The position numbers and the translations under genes are program-made. Below, piece after piece: positions 44,078 through 53,724 of a stretch of DNA of 64,000 nt (positions are counted from its first letter, which is position 1; each line of letters starts with the position of its first letter). The notes beneath the pieces were generated by a model. The model was not told the DNA's origin and did no database searches. It was given only the letters and a program-made list of their open reading frames with translations. This DNA comes from Pseudomonas sp. BP8. Its GTDB lineage: Bacteria > Pseudomonadota > Gammaproteobacteria > Pseudomonadales > Pseudomonadaceae. The stretch spans positions 3,068,501-3,132,500 of the forward strand of contig NZ_JAGINK010000001.1 of NCBI RefSeq assembly GCF_017875955.1. Reading direction: 5' to 3'.

Positions 44078-44818
44078 ATGCCTGAGCAAGCCCCAGACAA
44101 CCCGCGCAGGGACTTCCTGCGCAAGACCTTGACCTTGATACCTGTAGTAACCGTGGCCAGCACAGGCTTGGGCCTGGGCAGCAGCCAACTGCTCGCGCAG
44201 CCGGTGCACGAACCGCGGGTCCCGGCCACGCCACCTGCTGGCGATTACCAGCCGACCTTCTTCACCAAGGAAGAATGGGCCTTTGTGCAAGCGGCGGTGG
44301 CGCGGATCATCCCTGCCGACGCGCTCGGCCCGGGTGCGCTGGAGGCCGGTGCCGCAGAGTTTATCGATCGCCAGATGAACACCCCCTACGCGACCGGCGC
44401 CCAGTGGTACATGCAAGGCCCGTTCAAGGCCGATGCTGCCCCCGAACTCGGCTACCAACTTCAGCTCAGCCCTCAGCAGATCTATCGCCTGGGCATCGAA
44501 GCTGCGGACGCCTGGTGCAAAGCTCAGTTGGGTAAACCTTTTGCTGAGCAAGATAGCGCTACCCGGGACCAGGTTCTTGGCAAGATCGAATCTGCAGAGA
44601 TCGTTTTCGACGCATTGCCCGGCAAGGTGTTTTTCAGCCTGTTGGTGCAAAACACCCGGGAGGGGTTCTTCTGTGACCCGATCCACGGTGGCAACAAGGG
44701 CATGGTCGGCTGGACACAGATCGGCTTCCCCGGTGCCCGGGCAGATTTCATGGACTGGGTCGAGCGCAACGAGCCTTACCCGTTCCCGGCAGTATCGATT
44801 CGCGGCGAGAGGGCGTAA
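44078..44818 (+). CDS. Gluconate 2-dehydrogenase, subunit 3 (gamma), Tat-exported
   Basis: A 246-residue small subunit with a twin-arginine signal (R10-R11 in NPRRDFLRK, then a hydrophobic stretch). The mature part has the gluconate dehydrogenase subunit 3 pattern FFTKEEWAFVQAAVARIIPAD and GWTQIGFPGARADFMDWVE. It is thought to carry the folded flavoprotein, which has no signal of its own, through the Tat pathway. First gene of a three-gene operon, three bases before the flavoprotein. Together the enzyme oxidises gluconate to 2-ketogluconate in the periplasm and feeds electrons to ubiquinone. Confidence 0.88.
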   Translation: MPEQAPDNPRRDFLRKTLTLIPVVTVASTGLGLGSSQLLAQPVHEPRVPATPPAGDYQPTFFTKEEWAFVQAAVARIIPADALGPGALEAGAAEFIDRQMNTPYATGAQWYMQGPFKADAAPELGYQLQLSPQQIYRLGIEAADAWCKAQLGKPFAEQDSATRDQVLGKIESAEIVFDALPGKVFFSLLVQNTREGFFCDPIHGGNKGMVGWTQIGFPGARADFMDWVERNEPYPFPAVSIRGERA

Positions 44819-44821
44819 GGC

Positions 44822-46606
44822 ATGGCCAATGCAATGAAGAAGGTCGACGCAGTGATCGTCGGTTTCGGCTGGGCGGGCGCGATCATGGCCAAGGAACTCA
44901 CCGAGGCCGGGCTGCAGGTGGTCGCCCTGGAACGCGGGCCGATGCAGGATACCTACCCTGAGGGCAGCTACCCGCAAGTGATCGATGAGCTGACCTACAG
45001 CGTGCGCAAGAAGCTCTTCGTCGACGTCTCGAAAGAGACCGTCACCATTCGCCACAACGTCAACGACGTGGCCTTGCCCAACCGTCAGCTAGGCGCCTTC
45101 CTGCCTGGCAAGGGCGTCGGTGGTGCGGGCCTGCACTGGTCTGGCGTGCACTTTCGGGTCGACCCGATCGAACTGCGCATGCGCAGCCACTACGAAGAAC
45201 GCTATGGCAAGGGCTTCATCCCTGAAGGCATGACCATCCAGGACTTCGGCGTCAGCTACGAAGAGCTCGAACCGCATTTCGACTTCGCCGAAAAAGTCTT
45301 TGGCACCTCGGGCCAGGCGTGGACAGTCAACGGCCAGGTGGTGGGCGAAGGGAAGGGCGGCAACCCGTATGCGCCTGATCGTTCAAACCCGTTCCCGCTG
45401 GTTTCACAGAAAAACGTGGTGTCGGCAAAACTGTTCGAGCAGGCCACCCGCAGTCTCGGTTACAAGCCGTACAACCTGCCTTCGGCGAACACTTCCGGGC
45501 CTTACACCAACCCTTACGGCGCGCAGATGGGGCCGTGCAACTTCTGCGGTTTCTGCAGTGGCTACGTGTGCTACATGTACTCCAAGGCGTCGCCTAACGT
45601 GAACATCCTGCCGGCGCTGCGCCAGGTGCCGAACTTCGAGCTGCGGCCCAACGCCCATGTGCTGCGGGTAAACCTCGATGACAGCAAGCGCAAGGCCACC
45701 GGTGTGACCTATATCGATGCCCAGGGGCGTGAAGTCGAGCAACCGGCCGACATCGTCATTCTTGCCGCTTTCCAGTTCAACAATGTGCGCCTGATGCTGC
45801 TGTCCGGCATCGGCAAACCGTATGACCCGATCACCAACGAAGGTGTGGTCGGGCGCAACTTCGCCTACCAGAACATGGGCACGGTGAAAGCGTTCTTCGA
45901 CAAGAACACCTACACCAACAACTTCATCGGCGCCGGCGGCAACGGTATCGCCATCGACGATTTCAACGCGGACAACTTCGACCACGGCCCGCATGGCTTC
46001 GTCGGCGGTTCACCGATGTGGGTGAACCAGGCCGGCAGCCGGCCGATTGCCGGCGTCGCCAACCCGCCAGGCACGCCCGCCTGGGGCAGCGCCTGGAAGA
46101 AGGCCACGGCCGACTACTACACCCACCAGCTGTCGATGGACGCCCACGGTGCACACCAATCGTACCGGGCCAACTACCTCGACCTCGACCCGACCTACCG
46201 GGATGCCTACGGCCAGCCCTTGCTGCGCATGACCTTCGACTGGCAGGAAAACGACATCAAGATGAACCAGTTCATGGTCGACAAGCTGAGCAAGATCGCC
46301 CAGGCGATGAACCCCAAGGCCATTGCCGTGCTCGGCAAGAAGGTCAAGGAGCACTTCAATACGGCCAATTACCAGACCACTCACCTCAACGGCGGCGCGA
46401 TCATGGGTACCGACCCCAAGACCAGCGCTCTCAACCGTTACTTGCAGAGCTGGGATGTGCACAACGTGTTTGTCCCGGGCGCTTCGGCGTTCCCACAAGG
46501 GCTGGGCTACAACCCGACCGGTCTGGTTGCTGCACTGACCTACTGGTCTGCCCGGGCGATCCGCGAGCAGTACCTGAAAAATCCCGGCCCGCTGGTCCAG
46601 GCTTGA
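44822..46606 (+). CDS. Gluconate 2-dehydrogenase flavoprotein subunit (GMC oxidoreductase)
   Basis: A 594-residue FAD enzyme of the GMC family. The dinucleotide loop is VGFGWAGA at residues 13-20, GVGGAGLHWSGVHFRVDP is the second FAD contact region, and the C-terminal HLNGGAIMGTDPKTSALN and VPGASAFPQGLGYNPT elements hold the catalytic site. It lacks a signal peptide, consistent with export as a complex with the Tat-tagged subunit encoded upstream. It is the dehydrogenase subunit of the periplasmic gluconate to 2-ketogluconate step. The related 2-ketogluconate and sorbitol dehydrogenases are similar, but the linked kgu genes favour gluconate. Confidence 0.9.
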   Translation: MANAMKKVDAVIVGFGWAGAIMAKELTEAGLQVVALERGPMQDTYPEGSYPQVIDELTYSVRKKLFVDVSKETVTIRHNVNDVALPNRQLGAFLPGKGVGGAGLHWSGVHFRVDPIELRMRSHYEERYGKGFIPEGMTIQDFGVSYEELEPHFDFAEKVFGTSGQAWTVNGQVVGEGKGGNPYAPDRSNPFPLVSQKNVVSAKLFEQATRSLGYKPYNLPSANTSGPYTNPYGAQMGPCNFCGFCSGYVCYMYSKASPNVNILPALRQVPNFELRPNAHVLRVNLDDSKRKATGVTYIDAQGREVEQPADIVILAAFQFNNVRLMLLSGIGKPYDPITNEGVVGRNFAYQNMGTVKAFFDKNTYTNNFIGAGGNGIAIDDFNADNFDHGPHGFVGGSPMWVNQAGSRPIAGVANPPGTPAWGSAWKKATADYYTHQLSMDAHGAHQSYRANYLDLDPTYRDAYGQPLLRMTFDWQENDIKMNQFMVDKLSKIAQAMNPKAIAVLGKKVKEHFNTANYQTTHLNGGAIMGTDPKTSALNRYLQSWDVHNVFVPGASAFPQGLGYNPTGLVAALTYWSARAIREQYLKNPGPLVQA

Positions 46607-46618
46607 GGAGCGATGAAC

Positions 46619-47866
46619 ATGAAGACACTGTTGATCGCGACACTGCTGGCTGGCGCAAGCCTGGCAGCCCAGGCTGATGAAGCCAACGATGCGCTGGTGC
46701 GCAAAGGCGAGTACCTGGCCCGTGCCGGCGATTGCGTCGCCTGCCATACGGCCAAGGACGGCAAGCCGTTTGCCGGCGGGCTGCCGATGGAAACCCCCAT
46801 CGGCACCGTGTACTCCACCAACATCACACCCGACGGCAGCGGCATCGGCCACTACAGCTTCGAGGACTTTGACCTGGCGGTGCGCAAGGGTATCGGCAAG
46901 GACGGCAGCACGCTGTATCCGGCCATGCCGTACCCGTCCTATGCGCGGGTCAACGACGATGACATGCGCGCCTTGTATGCCTACTTCATGAAGGGAGTGG
47001 CGCCGGTTCAGCAGCCGAACAAGGCCACCGACATCCCGTGGCCATTGAGCATGCGTTGGCCGCTGGCGATCTGGCGAGGTCTGTTCGCGCCTGAGGTCCA
47101 TGCTACGCAAGCGCCCGCCGCGCAAGACCCGGTGGTAAGCCGCGGGGCGTATCTGGTCGAGGGCTTGGGCCACTGCGGCGCTTGTCATACGCCACGCGCG
47201 CTGACCATGCAGGAGAAAGCCCTCAGCCCGGCTGACGGAGCGCAGTTCCTGGCCGGCAGTGCGCCGCTCGAAGGCTGGATCGCGAAGAGCCTGCGCGGCG
47301 ATCACAAAGATGGCCTGGGCAGTTGGAGCGAAGCGCAACTGGTGCAGTTTCTCAAGACCGGTCGCAGTGACCGCAGCGCGGTGTTCGGCGGCATGAGCGA
47401 TGTGGTCGAGCACAGCATGCAGCACATGACCGACGCTGACCTGACGGCCATTGCGCGCTACCTCAAGACCTTGCCGCCGAGCAACCCGGACGACACCCCG
47501 CATGTCTATGACAAGCAGGTAACGGACGCGCTGTGGAACGGCGATGACAGCAAGCCAGGCGCGTCGGTGTACATCGACAACTGCGCGGCGTGTCACCGTA
47601 CCGATGGCCAGGGTTATACCCGGGTGTTCCCGGCCCTTGCTGGCAATCCGGTGGTGCAGACCCAAGACGCCACGTCGTTGATCCACGTGGTGCTGGCCGG
47701 CGCTACCGTACCGGCCACCCATACGGCTCCGTCGAACCTGACCATGCCTGGCTTCGGCTGGCGATTGAGTGATCAGGAGGTTGCAGAGGTGGTGAACTTC
47801 ATTCGGACCAGCTGGGGTAACCAAGGCAGCGCGGTAACTGCGGGAGATGTGAAAGCGTTGCGCTGA
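46619..47866 (+). CDS. Gluconate 2-dehydrogenase cytochrome c subunit (three haems)
   Basis: A 415-residue exported cytochrome with a signal peptide (AGASLAAQA) and three haem c sites: CVACH (39-43), CGACH and CAACH in three successive cytochrome c domains. The tail QEVAEVVNFIRTSWGN is typical of these membrane-associated triheme subunits, which pass electrons from the flavoprotein to ubiquinone. I prefer the ATG at 46619, eight bases after GAGGAG; the ATG at 46613 is only two bases from it. It ends the operon and is followed by a strong palindrome. Confidence 0.9.
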   Translation: MKTLLIATLLAGASLAAQADEANDALVRKGEYLARAGDCVACHTAKDGKPFAGGLPMETPIGTVYSTNITPDGSGIGHYSFEDFDLAVRKGIGKDGSTLYPAMPYPSYARVNDDDMRALYAYFMKGVAPVQQPNKATDIPWPLSMRWPLAIWRGLFAPEVHATQAPAAQDPVVSRGAYLVEGLGHCGACHTPRALTMQEKALSPADGAQFLAGSAPLEGWIAKSLRGDHKDGLGSWSEAQLVQFLKTGRSDRSAVFGGMSDVVEHSMQHMTDADLTAIARYLKTLPPSNPDDTPHVYDKQVTDALWNGDDSKPGASVYIDNCAACHRTDGQGYTRVFPALAGNPVVQTQDATSLIHVVLAGATVPATHTAPSNLTMPGFGWRLSDQEVAEVVNFIRTSWGNQGSAVTAGDVKALR

Positions 47867-47872
47867 ACAACA

Positions 47873-47889
47873 GGGGCGCCTGGCGCCCC
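47873..47889 (+). terminator. Palindrome after the gluconate dehydrogenase operon
   Basis: GGGGCGCC-T-GGCGCCCC lies 7 bases after the cytochrome stop and can form a GC-rich hairpin. No T-run follows, so it is a possible but not textbook terminator. Confidence 0.5.
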
Positions 47890-47956
47890 CATTAGCGCGC
47901 TTGCTGATTATGATCCGACGAACGGTAGATGACTAAATCCGCCGGTTTTGATGTAT

Positions 47957-47970
47957 TGAAACCGGTTTCA
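47957..47970. promoter_or_regulatory. PtxS operator in front of ptxS
   Basis: A perfect TGAAACCGGTTTCA, the published PtxS palindrome, 36 bases before the ptxS start. This indicates autoregulation. Confidence 0.9.
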
Positions 47971-48006
47971 TTCACCGTCACCGACAATAATCAGAAGAGA
48001 CTGAAG

Positions 48007-49029
48007 ATGACCGACTTGCCTGCACGTTCCCGTGAACGTGTGACCATCAGTGAAGTCGCGAGAGTGGCCGGCGTCTCCAAGGCCACCGTTTCGCGCTACA
48101 TCGGTGGTGACCGTCAGTTGCTGGCCAAGGCCACCGCCGACCGCCTGCAAGAGGTGATCGAGCGCCTGGGCTATCGGCCCAATCAAATGGCACGTGGCCT
48201 CAAGCGCGGGCAGACGCGGTTGATCGGCATGTTGGTGGCAGACATTCTCAACCCCTATTCCGTTGCGGTGATGCATGCCGTGGAAACGGCCTGCCGTCAG
48301 CACGGCTACAGCCTGGTGGTGTGTAACACCAACCGCGACGACGAGCAGGAGCGCCATCACCTGGAGGCGTTACAGTCGTACAACGTTGAGGGGTTGATCG
48401 TGAACACCCTCGGCCATCATCCCGGTGAACTGCTCAATCTGCAGCGCGAACTGCCCATGGTTCTGGTCGATCGGCAACTGCCTGAACTGAACGTCGATCT
48501 GGTGGGGCTGGACAACCCCGATGCCATCGAGCAAGCCCTGGACCACCTGCAAGCGCGGGGCTATCGCGACATTCTGGCGGTTACCGAGCCGCTCGATGGC
48601 ACCAGCTCTCGACAGGAGCGGGTGGATGCCTTCACCACCTCGATCAGCCGCCGCAACGGCATGCGTCAGCAACTGGTGGAAACCGACGCTGGCTTGCAGG
48701 ACCGTCTCGCTAGCTTTATCGACAGCAAGGGACACGGCCCCCAGGCCATTTTCACCTTCAACGGTGTGGCCACGCTGGCGGTCACCCGTGTGCTCCACGA
48801 CAGTGGTTGCAATCTGTTCCAGGACGTTGGCCTGATCGCCCTCGACGAGCTGGACTGGTACCCCCTGGTCGGTACTGGCATCACTGCCCTGGCCCAGCCG
48901 ACCGAACGTATTGGCGCAGCAGCCTTTGACTGCCTGCTCGACCGCCTGCGCGGCGAGAGCGGGGCTGCACGGCGCATCAACTTCAAAGCTGACATGATCA
49001 TCCGAGGTTCCACTCAACCCCGCGAATAA
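48007..49029 (+). CDS. ptxS: LacI-family repressor PtxS of 2-ketogluconate metabolism
   Basis: A 340-residue LacI/GalR regulator. The helix-turn-helix [20 protein letters not shown] is followed by the hinge region ([15 protein letters not shown]) and a periplasmic-binding-protein-like effector domain. Known PtxS binds TGAAACCGGTTTCA and releases it when 2-ketogluconate binds. Three such sites lie in this window (43939, 47957, 49069). The ATG at 48007 gives the family length; the open frame extends upstream through the operator itself, which excludes the longer start. It represses itself, the kgu operon and probably the gluconate dehydrogenase operon. Confidence 0.92.
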   Translation: MTDLPARSRERVTISEVARVAGVSKATVSRYIGGDRQLLAKATADRLQEVIERLGYRPNQMARGLKRGQTRLIGMLVADILNPYSVAVMHAVETACRQHGYSLVVCNTNRDDEQERHHLEALQSYNVEGLIVNTLGHHPGELLNLQRELPMVLVDRQLPELNVDLVGLDNPDAIEQALDHLQARGYRDILAVTEPLDGTSSRQERVDAFTTSISRRNGMRQQLVETDAGLQDRLASFIDSKGHGPQAIFTFNGVATLAVTRVLHDSGCNLFQDVGLIALDELDWYPLVGTGITALAQPTERIGAAAFDCLLDRLRGESGAARRINFKADMIIRGSTQPRE

Positions 49030-49068
49030 GCGGCACGACGCAACGTTGTCTGTTGCACTGCCAAAAAA

Positions 49069-49082
49069 TGAAACCGGTTTCA
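49069..49082. promoter_or_regulatory. PtxS operator in front of kguE
   Basis: A second perfect TGAAACCGGTTTCA, 14 bases before the kguE start, where a bound repressor would also cover the promoter or leader. Confidence 0.9.
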
Positions 49083-49096
49083 TAGGGACAATAACA

Positions 49097-49882
49097 ATGC
49101 ACTCGAACCCCGTTTCCATCAGCCTTTCCAGCTACGGCGCCAGTGTGATCCGCCGGCGTGGCCAGGAGAGCTTCCTCGAACTCCTGGCTGCGGCGGGCGT
49201 GGCCCGTGTCGAACTGCGTGAAGAGCTGTTCGACGCTGCGCCCGATGCCGCCCAGCTGTCTGCAGCGATCGCCGCATTGCAGCTGGAATGCCTGTATTCC
49301 TCACCCCTTGAACTGTGGACAGCTGACGGCCTGCCCGATCCTCGCCTGCCTGCCAAGCTGGCCTTGGCGCGTGCATTGGGCGCTGTAGCGCTGAAGGTTT
49401 CCCTGGGGTATTTCAATGCGCAGTGCGACCTGCAGGCCTTGCAGGCCATGTTGCGAGTGGGCGACCCTGTGCTGCTGGTGGAGAACGACCAGACCCTACA
49501 GGGCGGTCGAATCGAACCTCTGCTGAGCTTTTTCCAGCGGGTCGAGGATCTGGCACTGCCGCTGGGCATGACCTTCGACATCGGTAATTGGCAATGGCAG
49601 GCGCAATCCGCGGCGCAGGCTGCGCAGCAGTTGGGCCGTTGGGTGCGCTATGTGCACTGCAAGGCCGTGCAGCGCGAGGCGAGCGGTCGGCTGGTGGCGG
49701 TGCCGCCGCAGGCCGCCGATCTGATGGCATGGGAGGCCTTGCTCGGCGAGTTCATGCCGGGTGTTGTGCGTGCCGTGGAATATCCGCTGGCTGGCGACGA
49801 CCTGCTGGCAGTGACCCGTGCCCAAGTGCACAACCTGGCCCGGCTGGGCCTGGGTGAGGAGGTGCGCCATGCCCACGCATGA
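49097..49882 (+). CDS. kguE: KguE, TIM-barrel epimerase-like protein
   Basis: A 261-residue protein of the xylose-isomerase-like TIM-barrel superfamily ([52 protein letters not shown]). Metal-binding Glu, Asp and His residues of the fold are present. It is the first gene of the 2-ketogluconate operon. Its exact reaction is not established; epimerase is the historical annotation. The ATG at 49097 follows AGGGA by 8 bases and lies just after the PtxS operator. The gene overlaps kguK by 14 bases. Confidence 0.87.
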   Translation: MHSNPVSISLSSYGASVIRRRGQESFLELLAAAGVARVELREELFDAAPDAAQLSAAIAALQLECLYSSPLELWTADGLPDPRLPAKLALARALGAVALKVSLGYFNAQCDLQALQAMLRVGDPVLLVENDQTLQGGRIEPLLSFFQRVEDLALPLGMTFDIGNWQWQAQSAAQAAQQLGRWVRYVHCKAVQREASGRLVAVPPQAADLMAWEALLGEFMPGVVRAVEYPLAGDDLLAVTRAQVHNLARLGLGEEVRHAHA

Positions 49883-50819
49883 CGTGCTGTGTTTCGGCGA
49901 GACCATGACCATGTTCGTCGCCGAGCAAACCGGCGACCTGGCGACTGTCGGCCAGTTTGCCAAGCGTATCGCCGGCGCCGACAGCAACGTCGCCATCGGC
50001 CTGGCACGCTTGGGCTTCAATGTGCGCTGGTTGAGCCGGGTGGGCAACGATTCGTTGGGCCGCTTTGTGCTGGAGAGCTTGCGCCAGGAAGGGCTCGATT
50101 GCAGCGGCGTCGAAACCGATAACGAGCACCCCACAGGGTTCCAGCTCAAGGCCCGTTGCGACGATGGCAGCGATCCGGTGGTGGAGTACTTTCGCGCCAA
50201 CTCTGCGGCGAGCCATATGTCGTCCGCGCTGATCAGTGCAAACCTGGTCAATGCCCGCCACCTGCACGCCACCGGTATTCCCCTGGCGCTGTCGCCTGGC
50301 TGCCGCGCGCTGTCGCATGAATTGGTCGAGCAAATGCGAGCGGCCGGTCGGAGCATTTCCTTCGACCCTAACCTGCGCCCGTCACTGTGGCCTGATCGCG
50401 CCAGCATGATCCGAGAAATCAACGCACTTGCGGTCAAGGCCCACTGGCTGCTGCCGGGCCTGGAAGAAGGCCAGGTGTTGACCGGGCTGCAGGCGCCCGA
50501 GGACATCGCGGCGTACTACCTGGACCGAGGTGTCGAGCAGGTGGCGATCAAGCTCGGCGCCGAAGGAGCGTACTACCGCAGTGCCGCTGGCGAAGGGCGC
50601 GTCGCCCCCGTACCCGTCGCCCAGGTGGTCGACACGGTTGGCGCCGGTGATGCCTTTGCGGTGGGCGTGGTCAGCGCGTTGCTCGAAGGCCTGGACCTGG
50701 CAGAAGCGGTCGCGCGCGGTAACTGGTGCGGCAGCCTCGCCGTGCAATCGCGCGGCGACATGGAAGGCTTGCCGCGGCGTCACGCACTCGAGCAGCACAC
50801 CCTGCGCAGAAGCGCCTGA
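49869..50819 (+). CDS. kguK: 2-ketogluconate kinase
   Basis: A 316-residue PfkB/ribokinase-family sugar kinase with the N-terminal glycine region (VCFGE-type, [19 protein letters not shown]) and the C-terminal catalytic motif [12 protein letters not shown], where the aspartate is the base. It phosphorylates 2-ketogluconate to 2-keto-6-phosphogluconate in the cytoplasm. GGAGGT stands upstream of its ATG inside the end of kguE, so translation is coupled. The sequence is also close to 2-keto-3-deoxygluconate kinase; the operon context decides. Confidence 0.9.
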   Translation: MPTHDVLCFGETMTMFVAEQTGDLATVGQFAKRIAGADSNVAIGLARLGFNVRWLSRVGNDSLGRFVLESLRQEGLDCSGVETDNEHPTGFQLKARCDDGSDPVVEYFRANSAASHMSSALISANLVNARHLHATGIPLALSPGCRALSHELVEQMRAAGRSISFDPNLRPSLWPDRASMIREINALAVKAHWLLPGLEEGQVLTGLQAPEDIAAYYLDRGVEQVAIKLGAEGAYYRSAAGEGRVAPVPVAQVVDTVGAGDAFAVGVVSALLEGLDLAEAVARGNWCGSLAVQSRGDMEGLPRRHALEQHTLRRSA

Positions 50820-50882
50820 ACCCTTTACGCCAGTGCGCTGGCACCTGTTGCGACAACAATAACAAGCTCAGGAGAAGCATTC

Positions 50883-52175
50883 ATGCAATCGACTCGCCTC
50901 GCCCCACGTCGTTGGTGGTACATCATCCCGATTGTTTTCATCACCTACAGCCTGGCGTACCTGGACCGCGCCAACTACGGTTTCGCCGCCGCCTCAGGCA
51001 TGGCCGATGACCTGAAAATCACCCCGGCGTTGTCGTCGCTGCTGGGCGCGCTGTTCTTTCTGGGTTACTTCTTCTTTCAGGTACCCGGAGCGATCTACGC
51101 AGAAAAACGCAGCGTCAAGAAACTGATCTTCGTCAGCCTGATCCTCTGGGGCGGCTTGGCGACCCTCACCGGGATGATCAGCAATGTCTACCTGTTGATC
51201 GCCATCCGCTTTCTGCTCGGCGTGGTCGAGGCAGCGGTGATGCCGGCGATGCTGGTGTACCTGTGCCACTGGTTCACCCGCGCCGAGCGCTCGCGCGCCA
51301 ACACCTTCCTGATCCTCGGCAACCCGGTGACCATCCTGTGGATGTCGGTGGCTTCCGGCTACCTCATCCGCGAGTTCGACTGGCGCTGGATGTTCATCAT
51401 CGAAGGCTTGCCCGCCGTGCTCTGGGCGTTTATCTGGTGGCGTCTGGTAGATGATCGGCCGGCGCAGGTGAAATGGCTCAGTGCGCAGGAAAAGTCGCAG
51501 CTCGAACAAGCGCTGGCCGCCGAGCAGCAGGGGATCAAACCGGTAAAAAACTACCGCGAAGCGTTCCGTTCGCCGCAGGTGATCGTGCTGTCGCTGCAAT
51601 ACTTCTGCTGGAGCATCGGCGTGTACGGCTTCGTCCTCTGGCTGCCCTCGATTCTCAAGCAGGCGGGCAACATGGATATCGTCCAGGCCGGCTGGCTGTC
51701 TTCGGTGCCCTACCTGGCGGCGGTGCTGGGCATGATCGGCGTGTCATGGGCATCCGACCGGCTGCAGAAGCGTAAACGCTTCGTCTGGCCGCCTTTGCTG
51801 ATCGCGGCACTGGCCTTCTACGGCTCCTATGCGCTGGGCACCGAGCACTTCTGGCTGTCGTATGGGTTGCTGGTCATCGCCGGTGCTTGCATGTACGCAC
51901 CTTATGGACCGTTCTTCGCCATCGTGCCGGAAATACTGCCCAGCAACGTTGCCGGTGGGGCAATGGCGCTGATCAACAGCATGGGCGCGTTGGGCTCGTT
52001 CGGCGGCTCCTGGCTGGTGGGCTATCTCAACGGCGCCACTGGCAGCCCCAGTGCCTCCTACCTGTTCATGAGCGGTGCGCTGCTGGTTGCGGTTGCGCTC
52101 ACCGTCGCTCTCAAGCCATCGCCGACACCTGTTCGAAGCCAGGGCCCTGCGCCTTCCATGGCTGCGAGCCAATAG
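50883..52175 (+). CDS. kguT: 2-ketogluconate transporter (MFS, anion:cation symporter family)
   Basis: A 430-residue MFS carrier of the ACS family with 12 helices. It starts RWWYIIPIVFITYSLAYLDRANYGFAAA, the family's classic helix-1 signature, and has FFLGYFFFQVPGAIYAEKR afterwards. It imports 2-ketogluconate from the periplasm with protons. AGGAG precedes its ATG, 63 bases after kguK. It ends 11 bases before kguD. Confidence 0.9.
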   Translation: MQSTRLAPRRWWYIIPIVFITYSLAYLDRANYGFAAASGMADDLKITPALSSLLGALFFLGYFFFQVPGAIYAEKRSVKKLIFVSLILWGGLATLTGMISNVYLLIAIRFLLGVVEAAVMPAMLVYLCHWFTRAERSRANTFLILGNPVTILWMSVASGYLIREFDWRWMFIIEGLPAVLWAFIWWRLVDDRPAQVKWLSAQEKSQLEQALAAEQQGIKPVKNYREAFRSPQVIVLSLQYFCWSIGVYGFVLWLPSILKQAGNMDIVQAGWLSSVPYLAAVLGMIGVSWASDRLQKRKRFVWPPLLIAALAFYGSYALGTEHFWLSYGLLVIAGACMYAPYGPFFAIVPEILPSNVAGGAMALINSMGALGSFGGSWLVGYLNGATGSPSASYLFMSGALLVAVALTVALKPSPTPVRSQGPAPSMAASQ

Positions 52176-52186
52176 GAAATCTCACC

Positions 52187-53170
52187 ATGAAAAAACGAAT
52201 CGTGCTTTACAAACGCCTGCCCGCCGACCTGATGAGCCGTCTGCAAGCGCAGGTCGAGGTGACTTGGGTGGACACCGCCCAGCCCGATGGCATGGCCCGC
52301 TTGCGCAGCGCCTTGCCGGGTGCACATGGGCTGCTGGGGGCGAGCCTGCGGTTGGACAGCGGGCTGTTGGACCTTGCCCCGCAGCTGGAGGTGATCTCCA
52401 GCGTCTCGGTCGGGGTGGACAATTACGACATTGCTGAGCTCACCCGGCGCGGAGTAATGCTCACCAATACCCCGGATGTATTGACCGAGACGACTGCCGA
52501 CACCGGATTCGCGCTGATTCTGGCCAGCGCTCGGCGCGTAGTCGAACTGGCAACGTGGGTGCGAGCCGGTCAGTGGCAGGCCAACCTGGGGCCGGCGCAC
52601 TTTGGTAGCGATGTGCATGGCAAGACCCTGGGCATCGTTGGCATGGGGCGTATCGGCGAAGCCTTGGCCAGGCGCGGCGCAGCTGGGTTCGGCATGCGTG
52701 TGCTGTATCACAGCTCGCGGCCAAAGCCTGATGTTGAGGCGCGCTATGGTGCTCACTACCGCAGCCTTGACGATTTGCTGGCGCAGGCTGATTTCGTCTG
52801 TTTGACGGTGCCGTTGAATGCCAGCACTGAAGGTCTGATCGGCCGTCGGGAGTTGGCGTTGATGAAGCCGGAAGGGATCCTTGTGAACATCGCGCGGGGG
52901 AGGGTGGTCGATGAACTGGCGCTGATTGACGCCTTGCACGCCAAGCGTATTCGCGGGGCAGGGCTGGATGTGTTTGCTCAGGAACCGCTGGCAACTGACT
53001 CGCCCTTGTTGCAGATGGACAATGTGGTGGCCACGCCGCATATCGGCTCGGCTACCCATGAAACGCGAAACGCCATGGCGCGTTGTGCGGTGGAGAACCT
53101 GCTGAGTGCGTTGGCGGGGGAGCGTCCGGCGAATCTGGTCAACGAGGGGGTGTTGAGTAAACAGCTGTGA
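52187..53170 (+). CDS. kguD: 2-keto-6-phosphogluconate reductase
   Basis: A 327-residue D-2-hydroxyacid dehydrogenase. The NAD(P) loop is GIVGMGRIGEALARRG, followed by the catalytic arginine in NIARGRVVDE, the glutamate in FAQEP and the histidine in TPHIGSAT. It reduces 2-keto-6-phosphogluconate to 6-phosphogluconate, which enters the Entner-Doudoroff pathway. AGGAAA lies upstream of the ATG. It is the last kgu gene; a REP hairpin follows at 53272. Confidence 0.9.
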   Translation: MKKRIVLYKRLPADLMSRLQAQVEVTWVDTAQPDGMARLRSALPGAHGLLGASLRLDSGLLDLAPQLEVISSVSVGVDNYDIAELTRRGVMLTNTPDVLTETTADTGFALILASARRVVELATWVRAGQWQANLGPAHFGSDVHGKTLGIVGMGRIGEALARRGAAGFGMRVLYHSSRPKPDVEARYGAHYRSLDDLLAQADFVCLTVPLNASTEGLIGRRELALMKPEGILVNIARGRVVDELALIDALHAKRIRGAGLDVFAQEPLATDSPLLQMDNVVATPHIGSATHETRNAMARCAVENLLSALAGERPANLVNEGVLSKQL

Positions 53171-53246
53171 TCGAGCTGGGTAGGCGTATCCAGTGCGATC
53201 CGGTGGGAGGTTCTGTCTTGCACTAAACCTCAAGCTGGCGCGGTCT

Positions 53247-53293
53247 CTGTGGGAGTGGGTTTACCCGCGAACACCGGCAAAGCCGGTGCCGTA
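53247..53293 (+). repeat. REP element with strong hairpin after kguD
   Basis: TCTGTGGGAGTGGGTTTACC is a REP variant, followed by CACCGGC-AAA-GCCGGTG (53272-53288), a perfect 7-base stem that could stop or stabilise the kgu transcript. Confidence 0.65.
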
Positions 53294-53325
53294 CTCACTC
53301 TCCAACCTATCGCTTGCTGCGAACC

Positions 53326-53595
53326 TCAGTGCAGCATACCCAGCTCGGCATCATCCAAAAGCGCCTTGGCCAGTGCGCTGAGGTAGTGCGATGCCCAGAT
53401 CAGTTGCGGGTTGTCCTCCAACACACCGGTAATGGTCAGTTCGCTGACGCACCCCATCAGTTCCGAGGCCTGTTCGCGGGCATGCTGGCATGGAATGCCG
53501 GGTTCGATGCAGAACAGCGGCTGGGTCATGCCTTCACCCTGGTAGAAGCGGGTTTTGCCGACGGTGGTGTTGGGTTTGGTTTCGTCTGTGCTCAT
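53326..53595 (-). CDS. DUF3077 domain small protein
   Basis: An 89-residue protein with GGAGA before its ATG (53595). Its sequence (RFYQGEGMTQPLFCIEPG, HAREQASELMGCVSELT, WASHYLSALAKALLDDAE) matches the short Pseudomonas DUF3077 family, which is helical and of unknown function. Such genes are often present in many copies per genome next to other small unknown genes, as here with 53725-53967. Confidence 0.75.
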   Translation of the reverse strand: MSTDETKPNTTVGKTRFYQGEGMTQPLFCIEPGIPCQHAREQASELMGCVSELTITGVLEDNPQLIWASHYLSALAKALLDDAELGMLH

Positions 53596-53629
53596 GGTGT
53601 GTCTCCCTGGAATCATCGGGGGCTGTTCG

Positions 53630-53707
53630 GGCCTCTTCGCGGGGCAAGCCCGCTCCTACAGGGACGGTGGAGATCCTGTAGGAGCGGGCTTGCCCCGCGA
53701 AGAGGCC
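53630..53707. repeat. Inverted REP pair with perfect 32-base arms
   Basis: 53630-53661 (from GGCCTCTTCGCGGGGCAAG) and 53676-53707 are exact reverse complements separated by 14 bases. It lies between two small genes on the same strand. Confidence 0.88.
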
Positions 53708-53724
53708 GGCACTGCCGACATCAA

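Noticed and set aside
47929..48006. A 26-codon longer start for ptxS
   Set aside because: It would place the PtxS operator inside its own coding sequence; LacI-type similarity begins after the ATG at 48007.
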